NCBI GenBank assembly: GCA_030267565.1
Contig: BRXU01000001.1
Coordinates: 9,155,001 to 9,219,000, forward strand
Reading direction: 5' to 3'
Source of the DNA: Pleodorina starrii
Lineage: Eukaryota; Chlorophyta; Chlorophyceae; Chlamydomonadales; Volvocaceae
Length of the DNA: 64,000 nt
In this document: one piece after another, positions 31,658 through 43,410 of the stretch
Position numbering within the stretch: the stretch's first letter is position 1
How the letters are laid out: the number at the start of each line of letters is the position of its first letter
Notes under the pieces: generated by a model
What the model was told of the DNA's origin: nothing
Seen by the model: only the letters and a program-made list of their open reading frames with translations
The model's database searches: none
Position numbers and translations under genes: made by a program

Positions 31658-33394
31658 GTGCGGCCGGCCCATTCCAGCCCGCACGCCGGTCGCGCCCGAC
31701 GTCGCCGGAGGCCTGGAAGTTTCGCCGCCGCAGTTCAGGCGGCGGGTGGCGTGGCCGCAGCTGCCGCTCCGCCGCCGAGAACTGGTGCTGCCCTCGCCCC
31801 GTGGGCGGCGCAGCTACCAGGCGGGCCGCCCCCGGTGGGTGAAGTGCAACCGGCGAAGTGCAACCGGCGCTTGCCGCGCCTCTACTCAGCCCCGCTGCCG
31901 CCGCAGGCGGTGGCGCCGCTGGATCCGCCGCAGTTGGCGGCGATGCCGCTGGATCTGCCGCAGTTGGCGGCGGTGCCGCTGGATCCGCCGCAGTTGGCGG
32001 CGGTGCCGCTGGATCCGCCGCAGTTGGCGGTGGCGCCGCTGGATCCGCCGCAGTTGGCGGCGGTGCCGCTGGATCCGCCGCAGTTGGCGGCGGTGCCGCT
32101 GGATCCGCCGCAGTTGGCGGCGGCGCCGCTGGATCCGCTGCAGTTGGCGGCGGCGCCGCAGCCGGCGGCTCAACTGGCTCTGCCGCCCGCAGGGCGGCCT
32201 GGCCCGTGGCGCCGCCGGCGCCAGCCGCCCCAGCGCTTCCCGCCCCGCGGCCGGCGTGGGCGGCCCCACCAGCCGCAGTCGGTGCCCCGCCGGCGGCACC
32301 CCAAGGGCCGCAGTCCCGCCACCGGATGGCGCCCTGCCACCGCCGGACCCCGCAGCCATGCCGCCGGGCGCCGGGCAACCCGCGGGCGACGCGCGGCTGG
32401 CTGTGCTGAACGCCATGGCCAAGGGGCAGCTAACCCCCAGCGGCCAGCAGAGGCCCGGCAGGCCGCGCTGAAGCGCTGGCTGGGACTGGAGGCGCCGAAG
32501 GCTAGGCGGGCAGCCGGCCTACCTCCCCATGCGCAAGCCCCGCTAGCGGCGCCGCACACCCGGCTCAGCTCGTGGGCCCGTCTCCCGCCGGGCTACAGGA
32601 AGTCACTCCACCGCCGGGGCAGTCAGCAGCGGCGGCGCCCTGCCATCGGGGACGACGGCACGGGCTGGCGCTCGCCGGCATACGTGCCCAAATACCCGTC
32701 GAGGGCCGCGTCGCTGAAGGGCCGACGAGCCCCTGGAGGTAGGCTACCTGGCCCGCCGGGCGGCATGTTCGCCATGAAGCCGCGCTGCCCGGCGGAGGCA
32801 GAGGGAGAAGCCTCGGACGCGTTCGGCCAGCTGCTGCTGGTGCGCTGTGGAAAGTACGCCGAGCAGCGGGCGATCAAAGAAGGCCCCATCCCGCTGCACG
32901 CCTTGGCGGAGGAGGACGCAGACCTGATGGCCGCGCAGCTGGGCATTTCCGTTCGCCAAACCGCCGGGGCAGCTCGTGCTGTGCCTGGGCGAAAAGGTGC
33001 TGGAAGAAGCGCGGCGGGAGCTGGAGGCCTCCCTGCGGGCCACCTGGCGGCGGAAGACCGCCGGGGTCACGATGATCGCGGACCTCGTCGAGAAGGGGCG
33101 AGATCTCATGATGGAGGCCAGCCTGACGCGTGGCCTGCGGTCTGCGACGCGGGGGAGGCCCAGGCGGCGGCCCAGGCGCAGGCCGACGTGTTCCAGGCGG
33201 GGTCTCGGAGCTTGTGCACTCGTATGGCCCGCCCCGGCCGCCGCCGCGCCGGCCACCCGCGGGGCCGCGCTGGTGGGCGGTGGCCCTGCGGCGCCTGCAT
33301 GTCAAGGCGAGGCGCCGCCTGGCCCACTCTGAGCCCTTCATCCACGCCGGCCCGAAGGGGCAGCGTGCCACCAAGGAACCCCGCTACGCGGTAG
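31658..33394 (+). pseudogene. Gag-like ORF of the retroelement, frame-broken
   Basis: A long Pro/Ala-rich frame includes eight or so 10-residue repeats (PLDPPQLAAV) and later AFGQLLLVRCGKYAEQRAI..HALAEEDADLMAAQLG. The sense then moves one frame near 32940, to PPGQLVLCLGEKVLEEARRELEASL..VTMIADLVEKGRDLM, and probably moves back near 33130, to AGEAQAAAQAQADVFQ. The helical, basic and Pro-rich composition and the position between A1 and B1 fit a Gag/ORF1 protein. At least two frame breaks suggest decay. No protease or reverse transcriptase is seen. Confidence 0.4.
31905..32160. repeat. 30-bp coding minisatellite, about 8 units
   Basis: CTGGATCCGCCGCAGTTGGC recurs every 30 bp. The unit is a multiple of three, so all frames stay open through it. 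Confidence 0.9.
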
Positions 33395-33909
33395 AGGCCT
33401 GGTACATCCTCTGGTGGGCCGGGACGGTGTGATTTGGATGGGCATTCGTGGCGGAACCCGGGGATAGAAACGGAGAGTAGCAGAAGTTGCCATCCCCGCG
33501 CAAAGGACCGCACCAACCCCGCCTCGTCGAGCCAAGCTAGCCACCGACCGCCGCCGCGCCGTCTGACAAACCGGTTTGAGTGAGGGTCACCAAGCCAGAG
33601 CTGCGGGGCGCCAGGTGGGAGCGGTGGGTGAGGCCGGACGTGGAGACGGGTTTAGAATGGGGGACCCCAGTCCTCAGCACTTCTGCTGTATGGCCCTGAC
33701 GCGCTTTGGGACAACGGCCTGGTGGCCCGGCGTGGAGCGGGACGGCTAGAGAAGGAGAAAACCCTGGTGAGGTTGTCTGGGTGTTCGACTATGAGACGGA
33801 AGTGGGCGAGTGAGTAAGGCGAGAGGACGCAGAAGGGAGCGGAGACTGTTACACGCCTGAATAGCCCAGAGCCCGGGAGCCGTACCAGCCGCGTGCCGCG
33901 GTGTGAGTT
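33395..33909. other. No gene recognised between gag-like ORF and B1
   Basis: Where an autonomous element should carry reverse transcriptase and RNase H there is only about 0.5 kb without such motifs. Confidence 0.5.
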
Positions 33910-34016
33910 GGGCTGCGCGCTATAGAGCATGGGTACGGGTAGACCTGACGCCTATGGGCACACAGGCCAAACTCAATTTAGCCTGAGTACGGCGGGCGCA
34001 ATTGAACTACAGCAGT
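33910..34016. repeat. Split direct repeat B1
   Basis: Starts at GGGCTGCGCGCTATAGAGC and ends at CTACAGCAGT, directly abutting A2. Pairs with 36194-36300. Confidence 0.85.
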
Positions 34017-34187
34017 GAATGAGACTGAAATGCTCGGCCCTTGCTGTACCCAAGGTACGACAACCAACTCCGCTTTGTAATGCGGAGGCACAGACTCTCT
34101 CTTCCTTCCGCAACAATCTACTAGTAGTCCTGACGGAAGTCTCGATAAACGTAGTCGCCAGTGCGGACAGCCGCGGAAAAGTTTTCC
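34016..34187. repeat. Split direct repeat A2
   Basis: Second A copy, one base different from A1 near its end (AAAAG in place of AAACG). Confidence 0.85.
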
Positions 34188-34383
34188 CTCCCACCCGCCC
34201 CCTTTTCCCGCGGCAACCGCCGTATGGGTTGGATGGCCAGCCCAACCGATCGAGGAACACCCGTCAGAGCACCATAGGTGAGCAGACGTACGATACGCCC
34301 TCCAGCACCGGCCAGTTGCCCGCTCGGCAGCCAACCACCGTCGCCCCTACCGACACAGCCTTGAAAAGCAGCCACCCACACCC

Positions 34384-35634
34384 CTACCGCACCCGCCGTC
34401 GCTGCGGAGAGCGGCCCGTCAGGTGCCGATCAGGGTCTAGGTACCGCGCCAAGACAGCCGAGCTCTTGATCTGGCCCAGAGCCTGCAGCTCCTCCTTCTC
34501 TTTTCCCTGCTGAGCCGCCGCCTGCAAAGCCCCGCGGCGGAAGCTGTGGTTGGTCTCGCCCGCATAGACCTCCGCCTGCTGCAGATGCAGCCGAATGCGG
34601 GCCCCCAACGCCGAGCTGCTCAGCGGCTCGTTCTTGAACGACTTCCCGTCGCAGCTGAGGGGCCGGAACAAGTAGTCGTCCACAGTATAACCCGCGGCGT
34701 CGGGCTGCCTGGCCCGCCAGACATAGCGAGCCAGCGTCTGGGGAAAGCACAACGCCGGGCGAGTGAAGTTCGGTTGCAGGTAAACCGCAGGAGCCCGCTG
34801 GAGCCGAAAGGTCTTAGTGCCACGCTGACGCACACACAGAACGTACGACGTCTCAGCCGCCCACTCCCATGGCGGCGGCAAAGGGAGTCGCCCGTCTGGC
34901 ACGTTGGGTTGCGCCGGATCACAGAAGTCGCCCAGCCCCAGCCGGCCGGTGTCGAAACCGCGGGACGCAGTCTGGTACATGAACTGCGCACAGAGCAGGT
35001 CTCGGCAGTAGAGCAACTCCGTGCGGGCGTCCGGCGCCGCCTCCACCTGGCCCAACAAGTACTCGCACAAGTGCTCGTACTTTTCAGGTGCGAGCGGCAC
35101 CACGGAGACCTCCTCGTACCCAGCCAACATCTGCAGCCGCTTGTAGCCCGCACGGTAGTCAGCGACCCAAGGGCTGTCGCAAGGATTGCCCTCACCCGTG
35201 ACGGGGTTGTAAGGGCCCACGCGACCAAGCTGCGTAAACCAGCCGCTGAGCGAAGACAGCACGCCCTGCACTGCGTCCGGGCCGGGTTCCGGTTGCTTGC
35301 GGCCCGGGTGGTTTGGCTCCCACCTCTCCACCAAGTAGACCAGCAGGTATTCGGGTGTGACGTTGCCCAGCCACAACCCCTCGCCGACGCCGTCGAGCCA
35401 CGCGGACAACTCGGACGCGGCCGCCTCTTGACGACGGCGGGTGGCGTCGGCGAGCGCGGCGTCCATCACCTCTTGCGCCTTTGCCAGCCCCCGTGAATAA
35501 TAACCCGGAAGCGGCGGCGGCTCCGAGCGACGGGGTAGCTCAGACACGCGAGCCAGGCGAAGCCCAGCAAAGGTCGGCCGAGCCTGAACCACCAGCACGC
35601 AAGTGAGAACGAGCCCGGGTAGACGCGCGAGCAT
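34384..35634 (-). CDS. Tyrosine recombinase of the DIRS-order element
   Basis: The frame extends to 35673, but the first ATG is at 35634; it stops at 34384-34386. The N-terminal half has the helical core-binding look of phage-type integrases (EYLLVYLVERW, LSGWFTQLGR, YKRLQMLAGYEE). The catalytic half shows Arg in TASRGFDTGRLGLGDF, Lys in RQRGTKTFRLQ, His-x-x-Arg in NHSFRRGALQ and the nucleophile Tyr in VLARYLDPDRHL, in the right order and spacing. This enzyme would insert the circular cDNA by site-specific recombination. It lies between A2 and B2, opposite to the gag-like ORF. All catalytic residues and the frame are intact, unlike the gag-like ORF. A hydrophobic N-terminal stretch (LPGLVLTCVLVVQA) is odd for a nuclear enzyme, so the true start may be downstream. 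Confidence 0.8.
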   Translation of the reverse strand: MLARLPGLVLTCVLVVQARPTFAGLRLARVSELPRRSEPPPLPGYYSRGLAKAQEVMDAALADATRRRQEAAASELSAWLDGVGEGLWLGNVTPEYLLVYLVERWEPNHPGRKQPEPGPDAVQGVLSSLSGWFTQLGRVGPYNPVTGEGNPCDSPWVADYRAGYKRLQMLAGYEEVSVVPLAPEKYEHLCEYLLGQVEAAPDARTELLYCRDLLCAQFMYQTASRGFDTGRLGLGDFCDPAQPNVPDGRLPLPPPWEWAAETSYVLCVRQRGTKTFRLQRAPAVYLQPNFTRPALCFPQTLARYVWRARQPDAAGYTVDDYLFRPLSCDGKSFKNEPLSSSALGARIRLHLQQAEVYAGETNHSFRRGALQAAAQQGKEKEELQALGQIKSSAVLARYLDPDRHLTGRSPQRRRVR

Positions 35635-35679
35635 GCGAGTCTCACCGGTATCACAGTAGGCGAAGGGGAGCACGGCCCG

Positions 35680-36193
35680 GACGCCGGGGCAGCGGCAGGA
35701 AGCCGAAAGTCCACGAGGTGTGCCGGCGGCGAATCACGCCCGGCAGCAGAGACCTCCGTGACCTATCCGTAAGCCCGAACAGACCACCGGGAGTCAGCCT
35801 TCGGCGCATCAAGAAGCCGATCGAACAGAAGCAAACCCACCTGTCCCAGGTCCAGAGCCAAGCCCAAGCCAGGTTGGGAGAGGTCAAGCACCAAGGGAGG
35901 TGCCGACGACCCGAGAGACAGTGACACATCGCGAGAGCCCGCGGGGCTGGAAGCCCCGCCAGCGTCGGAGATACCCTGCAACCAGGAGAATTAAACCAAG
36001 CTGAAGAAGCCCGACAACCCGGCTGCGAGCGAGACGGTACCGCGAGCGTTTCAACAACCCTTGGACGTACCGCTCGCAACGTCCGCACCGGAGCCGGTAG
36101 TGGCAATGTTGAGGTATCTAGCGAGCGAGATAACCCGCCGTATGAGAGGCTCACCTCCCCGTTCGCGCCAGACCCACCCACCCCGCCCAGTAA
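35680..36193. other. Non-coding part of the retroelement before B2
   Basis: Lies upstream of the recombinase gene and may hold its promoter. No motif was identified. Confidence 0.35.
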
Positions 36194-36300
36194 GGGCTGC
36201 GCGCTATAGAGCATGGGTACGGGTAGACCTGACGCCTATGGGCACACAGGCCAAACTCAATTTAGCCTGAGTACGGCGGGCGCAATTGAACTACAGCAGT
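36194..36300. repeat. Split direct repeat B2
   Basis: Matches B1 over 107 bp and ends at CTACAGCAGT, after which unique sequence begins. Confidence 0.85.
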
Positions 36301-36802
36301 TGGGTTTTCTGGCGCGCCACGGCCCTTCGGTTCCCCCGTGTGGCCGGTTCTGAGGCTGCTTGATCGACTGGTGGTAAGAAAAATGCCTGTGGGTGCCGTA
36401 CCTAATCCGTGCCTTAATCAAACTCCTTAAAAACACAACACGGATTAGCGGTGGATTGGCACGGATTATTTTTTGATTAATCCGGCCTCCTTAATTCAAG
36501 TGTAAACAACTTCTTACGCTCGCCCTCAGCCACCAGAGGTACGACTACCGTACTCAGCCTGCTCGTCTTTCCCATCCTTTCAACCGTGGATGACTACGGT
36601 GCTCTCACTAAGCTGCTGTTAAACGGGGCTCATAACCTGTTGATTGATGTATCATACGGCCCAAACAGAATAGTTCACGCGATAGATAAATTGTACATCC
36701 GAGAGAGCGAGCGTTGCTGGATCTCTATCCTAAATGATAGGCAGATCGGCCTCCGTACAGGAGGCCCTTGATTGGTAAACATAACCGACCGATTGACGCC
36801 GG
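36301..36802. other. No gene recognised; TAATCCG motif cluster
   Basis: 36390-36510 carries TAATCCGTGC, CGGATTAGCGG, GCACGGATTA and TTAATCCGG, then a GTGTAAAC motif, echoing 26980-27070. Confidence 0.4.
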
Positions 36803-37279
36803 GGGATTAATTCGCCGGCCAGATGTGATTTTAGCTACGCCAGCAACATACAGGGCGCCAAAAAGCGAGCAAGTCGTGTGTGCGTCCGAAATTTCCGGAC
36901 AAGGTGTAAATCTTGCCTGCTAGCCGGTAGGTTGTGCAGTCGTTTGTTGTCGGCCGGCAAGGGCTTGCTTGACCGGCAATTGCCAGCTCGCTCCATCTCG
37001 TGGGAAATGTCGTATGTGCTGACAGCTGCTGGCAATCGCTCTGCCTCGCCGTTGTATCTTTGGTTGCGGATGTTATTTTTCGCGGCTTTTGCCGGCAAGG
37101 TAACATGCAGACCAGCGGGCGTGCCGGCTACCCCAGCCGTAACTGTTGCTGTCGGGAGCTATTGCTATCCCAGCCGTAACTATCGCTAGTCATGTGCCTG
37201 CGCCAAAGTTTGCTCGCTCTTTCTTCTCTTCCCTTCTCGTTACAGGAAAGCCGGCTGCTGGAGCGAGCGAGGCGTCGCA

Positions 37280-37845
<566 letters not shown>

Positions 37846-37960
37846 GCCCGACCGGAGGCCGAGGCGTGGGTTAAGGGAGCAGAGGAGGTGGGGTGACGGG
37901 TTTCCCCGGTCCCAGTCCTCCCCCACCACCGCTGTGGGGATGGGAGCGGGGATGTGTTGG

Positions 37961-39660
37961 TTATGTGCCCGTCAGCTGTGGCATCTCGTGTGGGGCGCGT
38001 TCCATTTGCCTCCGGGTTATCACGATCTTGTTGAGCGCCCGGACGGCGTGGTCGTGGAGTGCATTGCAGCATGTTTTGGCCGCTTCACTGCCCGCCCCAA
38101 GGGTGCGAAGAAGGGGGCGTAGGTCCTTTCGGATGGTGCCTGCGAAGCCTAGGCTGATGGCCTCTTGTGCTGTGTAGCAGACTTTCCAACCCTCCCTCGT
38201 GAGGAGCTGGGCTAGCTCGGTGTGTTGGTGGGCTTTGTCGTGTTGTTTTTGCTTGTGATTGGTGTCTGCTGTGTATCCGACTTCTATGATGTGCACGGTG
38301 TGTTGACTAGGGTCCGGAGGTCCCATGTACTCGATCTCTTGTGCCTCGTTGAGAGGGATGCTAGGGATGAGGAGTATATCGGGGCGCATTTTGAGCCGTT
38401 CTTCCTCCGGGGTGTTCGGGAGCAGCCAGTGCGGTAGTCTTGTGCCTGCTACATAGTCCGGCCGGTCGTCTGCGGGGCCGGCATCCATGACCGTGTAGCA
38501 GCCCCCGTTGGTTCCCCGGGCGAGCGTACTTGTGATGGTTTGGACCGCCTGGTTGTGCCGTAGGATGTACAGGGCACGCATCCTTGGGTGACGGCAGCCG
38601 CCCAGGATATGCGCCCCGGAGTTGGGGTTGTGGCACAGGGGGCAGCTTCCGGACGCAACTGAGCCTCCTGGGGTCAGTGATTTCTTGAAGCGGTTCGCAA
38701 GTTTGGCGTTCCATAGTTGGCCGTACAGGTAGTCGAAGCACCGTTTGGCGTGCTTGTGTCGGCCGACCTTACGCTGTAGGGTTCGTGCGCTGGCGTTTAT
38801 GTCCAGGTCAGGTATGGTATTGGCGACAAACTTCATGTAATCCGTCTCATTTGTGTAGCCCGAATGCGTCTCCGGACGTACTAGTGCTTCGATGCCCCGG
38901 TTGAGGTCATTGGCAAAGTGTCCAGCATTCTTCTCAGGCCCACTCATCTTCCGCAGCCACCAGTATTGGCTACGTGGGTTATTGCCAGCCGTTTCGGTTG
39001 TGCTTTTTGCGTCGGGGTCGAGCTTGGTAAGGCCTCGCGCGGCTCGTACTGCTGCTTTATCCGCTTCTTCGTTGTATTTCACACCAGTGTGGGCTTTTAC
39101 TTTAAGTAGGGAAGTAGTTAAATTGCATGCTGCTCTAATTTTCAGAGTTATGACTATCTGCTCAAGCAGGGCCCTATGCTTGCTGAGGCGGAGTTTCTGT
39201 GGGTTATTGATCATCTTTTTTATAAGGTAGAGGGCAGCTGCTGAGTCCGTCCAGATGGATAAGTGGGTGTTGTCCTCAGGCGTGCCTCTGCGCATGTGGA
39301 GTGCTTGGTGGATGGCACTTAGTTCACACCTCGTGATGGTTTGGCAGCCATGATGTCCAGCATTTACATCTATGTGGAGCGTATGATTGGTGAGTGCGTC
39401 GACGGCCGCGGCTCCGAGGATTTGTCGTTCCTCGTCGCCATCCTTTATCTTTTGTACAGATCCGTCCGTGTAGATTGCGCTCTGGGAGTCGTATCGCAGC
39501 GACTGTTTGGCGTGGAATGTCCGGAAGACGGCCTGTCGCTCTGCAGAGGTGAGGTTGTCGCACGTACGGGACAGTACCGCCGCGGTGGGTGGTCGGTCGG
39601 TCATGCTGCGTATTCGTTTCCGCACCCACTGGGGCGCGTTCCAGGGGTGGGCGGGCTCCA
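37961..39660 (-). CDS. Dualen polyprotein C-terminal part: RNase H, CCHC knuckle, restriction-like endonuclease
   Basis: Numbering from the first residue after the nested transposon, RNase H shows Asp66 (YTDGS), Glu113 (CELSAIHQAL), Asp139 (IWTDSAAAL), His191 (KVKAHTG) and Asp201 (NEEADKAA), the complete active-site set. A CCHC knuckle follows at Cys340, Cys343, His351 and Cys356, then the restriction-like endonuclease core with Arg-Pro-Asp 426-428 and Glu460 (HIIEVGYTAD). The stop is at 37961-37963. The frame continues from 42719-42930 across the nested transposon when that is removed. RNase H would remove the RNA template strand and the endonuclease would nick target DNA. Everything looks intact. 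Confidence 0.85.
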
Positions 39661-40074
39661 CGTCTGTAAAATAGAGACCTTCCTAAAGACGATCTATTTG
39701 GAAAAATACACTGGTCGTCTACAGGCTAGTCTATTAGACGATGATAGACGAGCCTAAATAGACGACCCAAGACGATCGTCTGTGGATCGTCTGTGGGTCG
39801 TCTATAAGACGGGTCGTCTATAGGTGATGTATACACGGTCGTCTAGTGATCGTCTGTGCGTTCATCTAAAGGCGCTCGCCTAAAGGCTATCGACTATAAA
39901 CACGTCTAAAGAGTCGTAATAGATGGTCTTATCAAAGCCGAGCACATTTAGGGTTAGCGGTTACATTGCTCAGTCTTCTTGACATCCTCCACCTCAGCCC
40001 TCATATTATATGGCGGTAAAAACCGCCGTATGCGACGAGTACCCTTGGCGGCTGCTATCATGGGCTGTTAAGGC

Positions 40075-40910
40075 TTGCGAACGCGAAGTGTTCTCGTCCC
40101 GAGAAGCAACGGTTGTACTCACCTGGAAGAGCTATATGAGTGAGCCGCTGACTCCAGCCAAGACCTCTCCCGGCCGCTAGCGCCACGACGCGCCATGTCC
40201 AGGGAGTCCACGCCAGGCCGCTAGCTCCGAGCTGCTCGCCAAGCAAGCCACCTGAGCATGTGTCCCAACCTAAACGTGCAGCCTGTGAACGCGAAGTGGT
40301 CTCGTCCCGAGAAGCAACGGTTGTACTCACCTGGAAGAGCTATATGAGCGAGCCGCTTACTCCAGCCAAGTCCTCTTCCGGCCGCTAGCGCCACGACGCG
40401 CCATGTCCAGGGAGTCCACGCCAGGCCGCTAGCTCTGAGCTGCTCGCCAAGCAAGCCACCTGAGCATGTGTCCCAACCTAAACGTGCAGCCTGTGAACGC
40501 GAAGTGGTCTCGTCCCGAGAAGCAACGGTTGTACTCACCTGGAAGAGCTATAAGAGCGAGCCGCTTACTCCAGCCAAGTCCTCTTCCGGCCGCTAGCGCC
40601 ACGACGCGCCATGTCCAGGGAGTCCACGCCAGGCCGCTAGCTCCGAGCTGCTCGCCAAGCAAGCCACCTGAGCATGTGTCCCAACCTAAACGTGCAGCCT
40701 GTGAACGCGAAGTGTTGTCGTCCCGAGAAGCGACGGTTGTACTCACCTGGAAGAGCTATATGAGCGAGTCGCTGACTTCAGCCAAGTCCTCTTCCGGCCG
40801 CTAGCGCCACGACGCGCCATGTCCAGGGAGTCCATGCCAGGCCGCTAGCTCCGAGCTGCTCGCCAAGCAAGCCGCCTGAGCAGGTGTTCCAACCTAAACG
40901 TGCAGCCTGC
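40075..40910 (-). repeat. 208-bp tandem array, about 4 units
   Basis: GAACGCGAAGTG recurs about every 208 bp. The unit is a diverged relative, in inverse orientation, of the 217-bp unit at 3555-7165, sharing GCTAGCGGCC cores and AGCTCGGAGCTAGCGGCCTGG. Confidence 0.9.
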
Positions 40911-41646
40911 GAGTTGTGATTAACAACAGGATAAAAGTTTTGACGATTCACCATACTTGGTCAGCACAATTGGCTTGGAGTGGAACACAAAACATAACAA
41001 TTCCAATACAGGCTTCGCCAATACTCTCAAATTATTTTTTGCAACTGGTATCTCGCTGTGTGCAGTCCATGCTCGTTGGGCAAGTGTTCGCCGGTGCCAA
41101 CGCAAGCACTCCTGGGCGAGCAGTAACCGGGCCCGCCGACGATGCTAACGACTCGTACCTTACGTTGAGCGTGACCTTGCACCATTATCAGCGATGTATT
41201 GAACTTGGCGAGGGTGTCTGGGCTGCCAAGGTGAAGTGCTGACCCGTTGTTGCCACGGTCAGCACTTCGCACACGCACAAGGTATCTAGTAATGCAGAAA
41301 CTATTTTGTCTGTTACACTGTTGTTTTATAAGCCAGCGTATAAAATGGAGCAATGATGCATGGTTTGCATTAAGCCAGCCCGAACATGGATGCCGTACAC
41401 GCTTTAGGCTTCAAAATGGCCTCTGATAATACTCAACAATATAGTCAAAAATAGTTTATACTAATAGCCTGGACATCCGCCTTGTCAAGTTCCATGTTGA
41501 CTTTATGCAGCACTAGCCGGCAGTCGACTTGCAGTAGCTTAGTCTCGAAGGAGCGAAGCGATCAAATAGACTGAGCTTGCTTTGTTATGATGTCGAAAGC
41601 GCAGCTGACCGAAGGTTTTTCCTCGGTTCACGCTCAGATTGTCGAC

Positions 41647-41683
41647 TGTCGTACGCCTTTTCCATTTTCCAAGACGTACGACA
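41647..41683. other. Hairpin, 13-bp stem with one G-T pair
   Basis: TGTCGTACGCCTT at 41647-41659 pairs with AAGACGTACGACA at 41671-41683. It is the counterpart of the perfect hairpin at 2898-2930. Confidence 0.6.
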
Positions 41684-42718
41684 ACATACCAACCAATATC
41701 AGCAGTGGCGCAAAGGGAATGGCACCAATAGTAAGGCAGAATATGTCCGATAGTTTTGAGGAATTATTTGTGCGGCTAAGATAATATATAATGCCATTGT
41801 AGCTCGGAGATAATGGCGGCAAGTGCGGTCCTTGCTTCCCTGGGCCGCTTGAAGGAGGACGTTAGTTGTCAAGCATAAACGGACAGCCCGTGCTGTCCGG
41901 TCGAGCTCATACTTGCTCGCCAGTGGCATATCACAGCTGCGCCCGGGGGAGGCATTAGTTTATGAAGGCTATGTTGCATACACGCCGGCCGTCGCAAAGG
42001 CAGTCTCTATCTATGACATCACTTTCAGCAAGGAGGGCCAGGTGTGGTGAATGCAGTCGACGAATAATGTTTGCCGCCCAAATTTGACGCATCTCACTTC
42101 CTGCTATTAATCCGGAGCTTCGGGTACCATTACCTGCGAAAGGTGGCGCGGCCATGAGAGAGCATTCAAAAGGCGGTGGTGCGGGCCAATCACCCTGGCA
42201 AACCCGGGGATCCGCCTGTCGGGGTGCAGGCCACCCACGAGGGGCACCTTGATGCTTCTTTTGTGGTTGAAACTAGATTTCAGACTTCGTCCATGTGCCA
42301 AAGGCTGTACGGTTTACCCATGTAACAACTGGAGGATTTGAGTCAAAGTATCCCTGTCAGCACCTGTCATGGTATATACCGTCGTCTATAGCCAGTCAGT
42401 ATAGCGGTCGGTATAGTCGGTATAGCCTCCGTCACCTATAGACCATCACCTGTGTAGAAGTGCTGAGCCCAAATTGTTTGGAGGCAATCTCATACCAACG
42501 ACACTGATCTATAACACGACTATGGCCATCATACTGCTACATAAAAAAGAGATCTTCCCTATATGAACTTTTATCGTCTATGCTCGTATATACACCATCG
42601 TCTATACCCAATGACAATAGACGAGTGCCTATACATCGGGTACCTATAGACGATCTTTCCTAGATTTGGTCTAATAGACGACAGGGGTGACTATAGACCA
42701 GACGAAAAAATACAGACG

Positions 42719-42930
42719 CATGGGGGTAGCGGTTGCAGCCGGCATGCCTAGGGCCCGACGGAGCCGTTCAGCGCGGGTTCGACCAGTTACATTGCTGACT
42801 AGGAGAAGGGTTAGGCCCATCGAGTAAGGCTGGGGGGTATCTTCAAGGGTTTCGCTGTACAGATTGGCTGTGCCCGTGTACGTGTCGATCCGGCCGATCA
42901 TAGTGACCAGTGGGTGAGTGAGGTAGCGGG
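42719..42930 (-). CDS. Dualen polyprotein segment between TRIM and DNA transposon
   Basis: About 70 codons on the minus strand (YLTHPLVTMIGRIDTYTG... to ...AATATPM) join 43411-44525 on one side and 37961-39660 on the other once the TRIM and the DNA transposon are removed. No domain is recognised; it ends a roughly 450-residue region between reverse transcriptase and RNase H. Confidence 0.75.
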
Positions 42931-43410
42931 TGTAGTGCTTGGGCGGAGCAAAGGCTACTCGAGATGCTGTGCGACGCCTTTCTTAGGCTTTATGCTAGCC
43001 GACTGTACGGCACCTATGACCTCGGCGTTACATTCCCCCCCCTCTGAAGGGAACGTCCTCGGTCCTCACTGCGTCCTCGCAGTGTCTGTGCACAGTCCAC
43101 TCCGCCTTTCACCACCTCTGCATGCCTGGGGTCTTAGCCAGGTCTTCGGCATTGGGGTGGACAACTTCCCAAGTCAGGTCATGCCGCGGCATGCATGCCT
43201 CTAGCCTTAATTTGCAAGGTTTTCTGGAGTGGAAGCCTTTCCGCGAGTACCAGGGATCGAACTGACGACTTCTGAGAGACTGTACGACAGTACTGGTCTC
43301 GATACCAATGTAGTGCTTGGGCGGAGCAAAGGCTACTCGAGATGCTGTGCGACGCCTTTCTTAGGCTTTATGCTAGCCGACTGTACGGCACCTATGACCT
43401 CGGCGTTACA
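42931..43410 (-). mobile_element. TRIM, complete, nested in Dualen, 5-bp duplication GCGGG
   Basis: LTRs at 42931-43032 and 43309-43410 (102 bp each, identical to each other). On the minus strand there is TGGTATCGAGACC after the 5' LTR and the AGAGGGGGGGGAA purine tract before the 3' LTR. GCGGG flanks it at 42926-42930 and 43411-43415. It differs from the copy at 10671-11150 at three LTR positions. It interrupts the Dualen frame after TARTAPYTR. Confidence 0.9.

Larger units (their letters stand above)
29608..36300. mobile_element. DIRS-order (kangaroo/PAT/TOC3-like) retroelement with split direct repeats, lacking visible RT
   Basis: Four repeats define the element: A1 (29608-29779), B1 (33910-34016) joined directly to A2 (34016-34187), and B2 (36194-36300). 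A copies are about 172 bp with a single difference noticed; B copies are 107 bp and appear identical. A1-internal-B1A2-internal-B2 is the split direct repeat layout described for PAT, Ngaro and Volvox kangaroo, which integrate through a circle with a tyrosine recombinase and make no target duplication. Between A2 and B2 lies a recombinase gene on the minus strand; between A1 and B1 lies a decayed gag-like ORF on the plus strand. No reverse transcriptase or RNase H motifs were found, so the copy is probably non-autonomous. Confidence 0.8.
39661..42718. mobile_element. Non-autonomous DNA transposon nested in Dualen, 2-bp duplication CA
   Basis: The ends are CGTCTGTA at 39661-39668 and TACAGACG at 42711-42718, an 8-bp terminal inverted repeat. 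CA precedes at 39659-39660 and follows at 42719-42720. Removing 3,060 bp (element plus one CA) joins the Dualen frame without a break. Both subterminal regions (39690-39860 and 42360-42700) carry many GTCGTCTATAG-type motifs in both orientations. The interior has a 208-bp tandem array, a hairpin, and about 1 kb without coding potential. Relative of the element ending at 7763. No transposase is present and the superfamily is unassigned. Confidence 0.8.

Noticed and set aside
31320..32378. 352-codon ORF on the minus strand in the retroelement
   Set aside because: Antisense of the gag-like ORF and its 30-bp repeats.
34546..35496. 316-codon ORF on the plus strand opposite the recombinase
   Set aside because: Shadow of the recombinase gene, which has all catalytic motifs on the minus strand.
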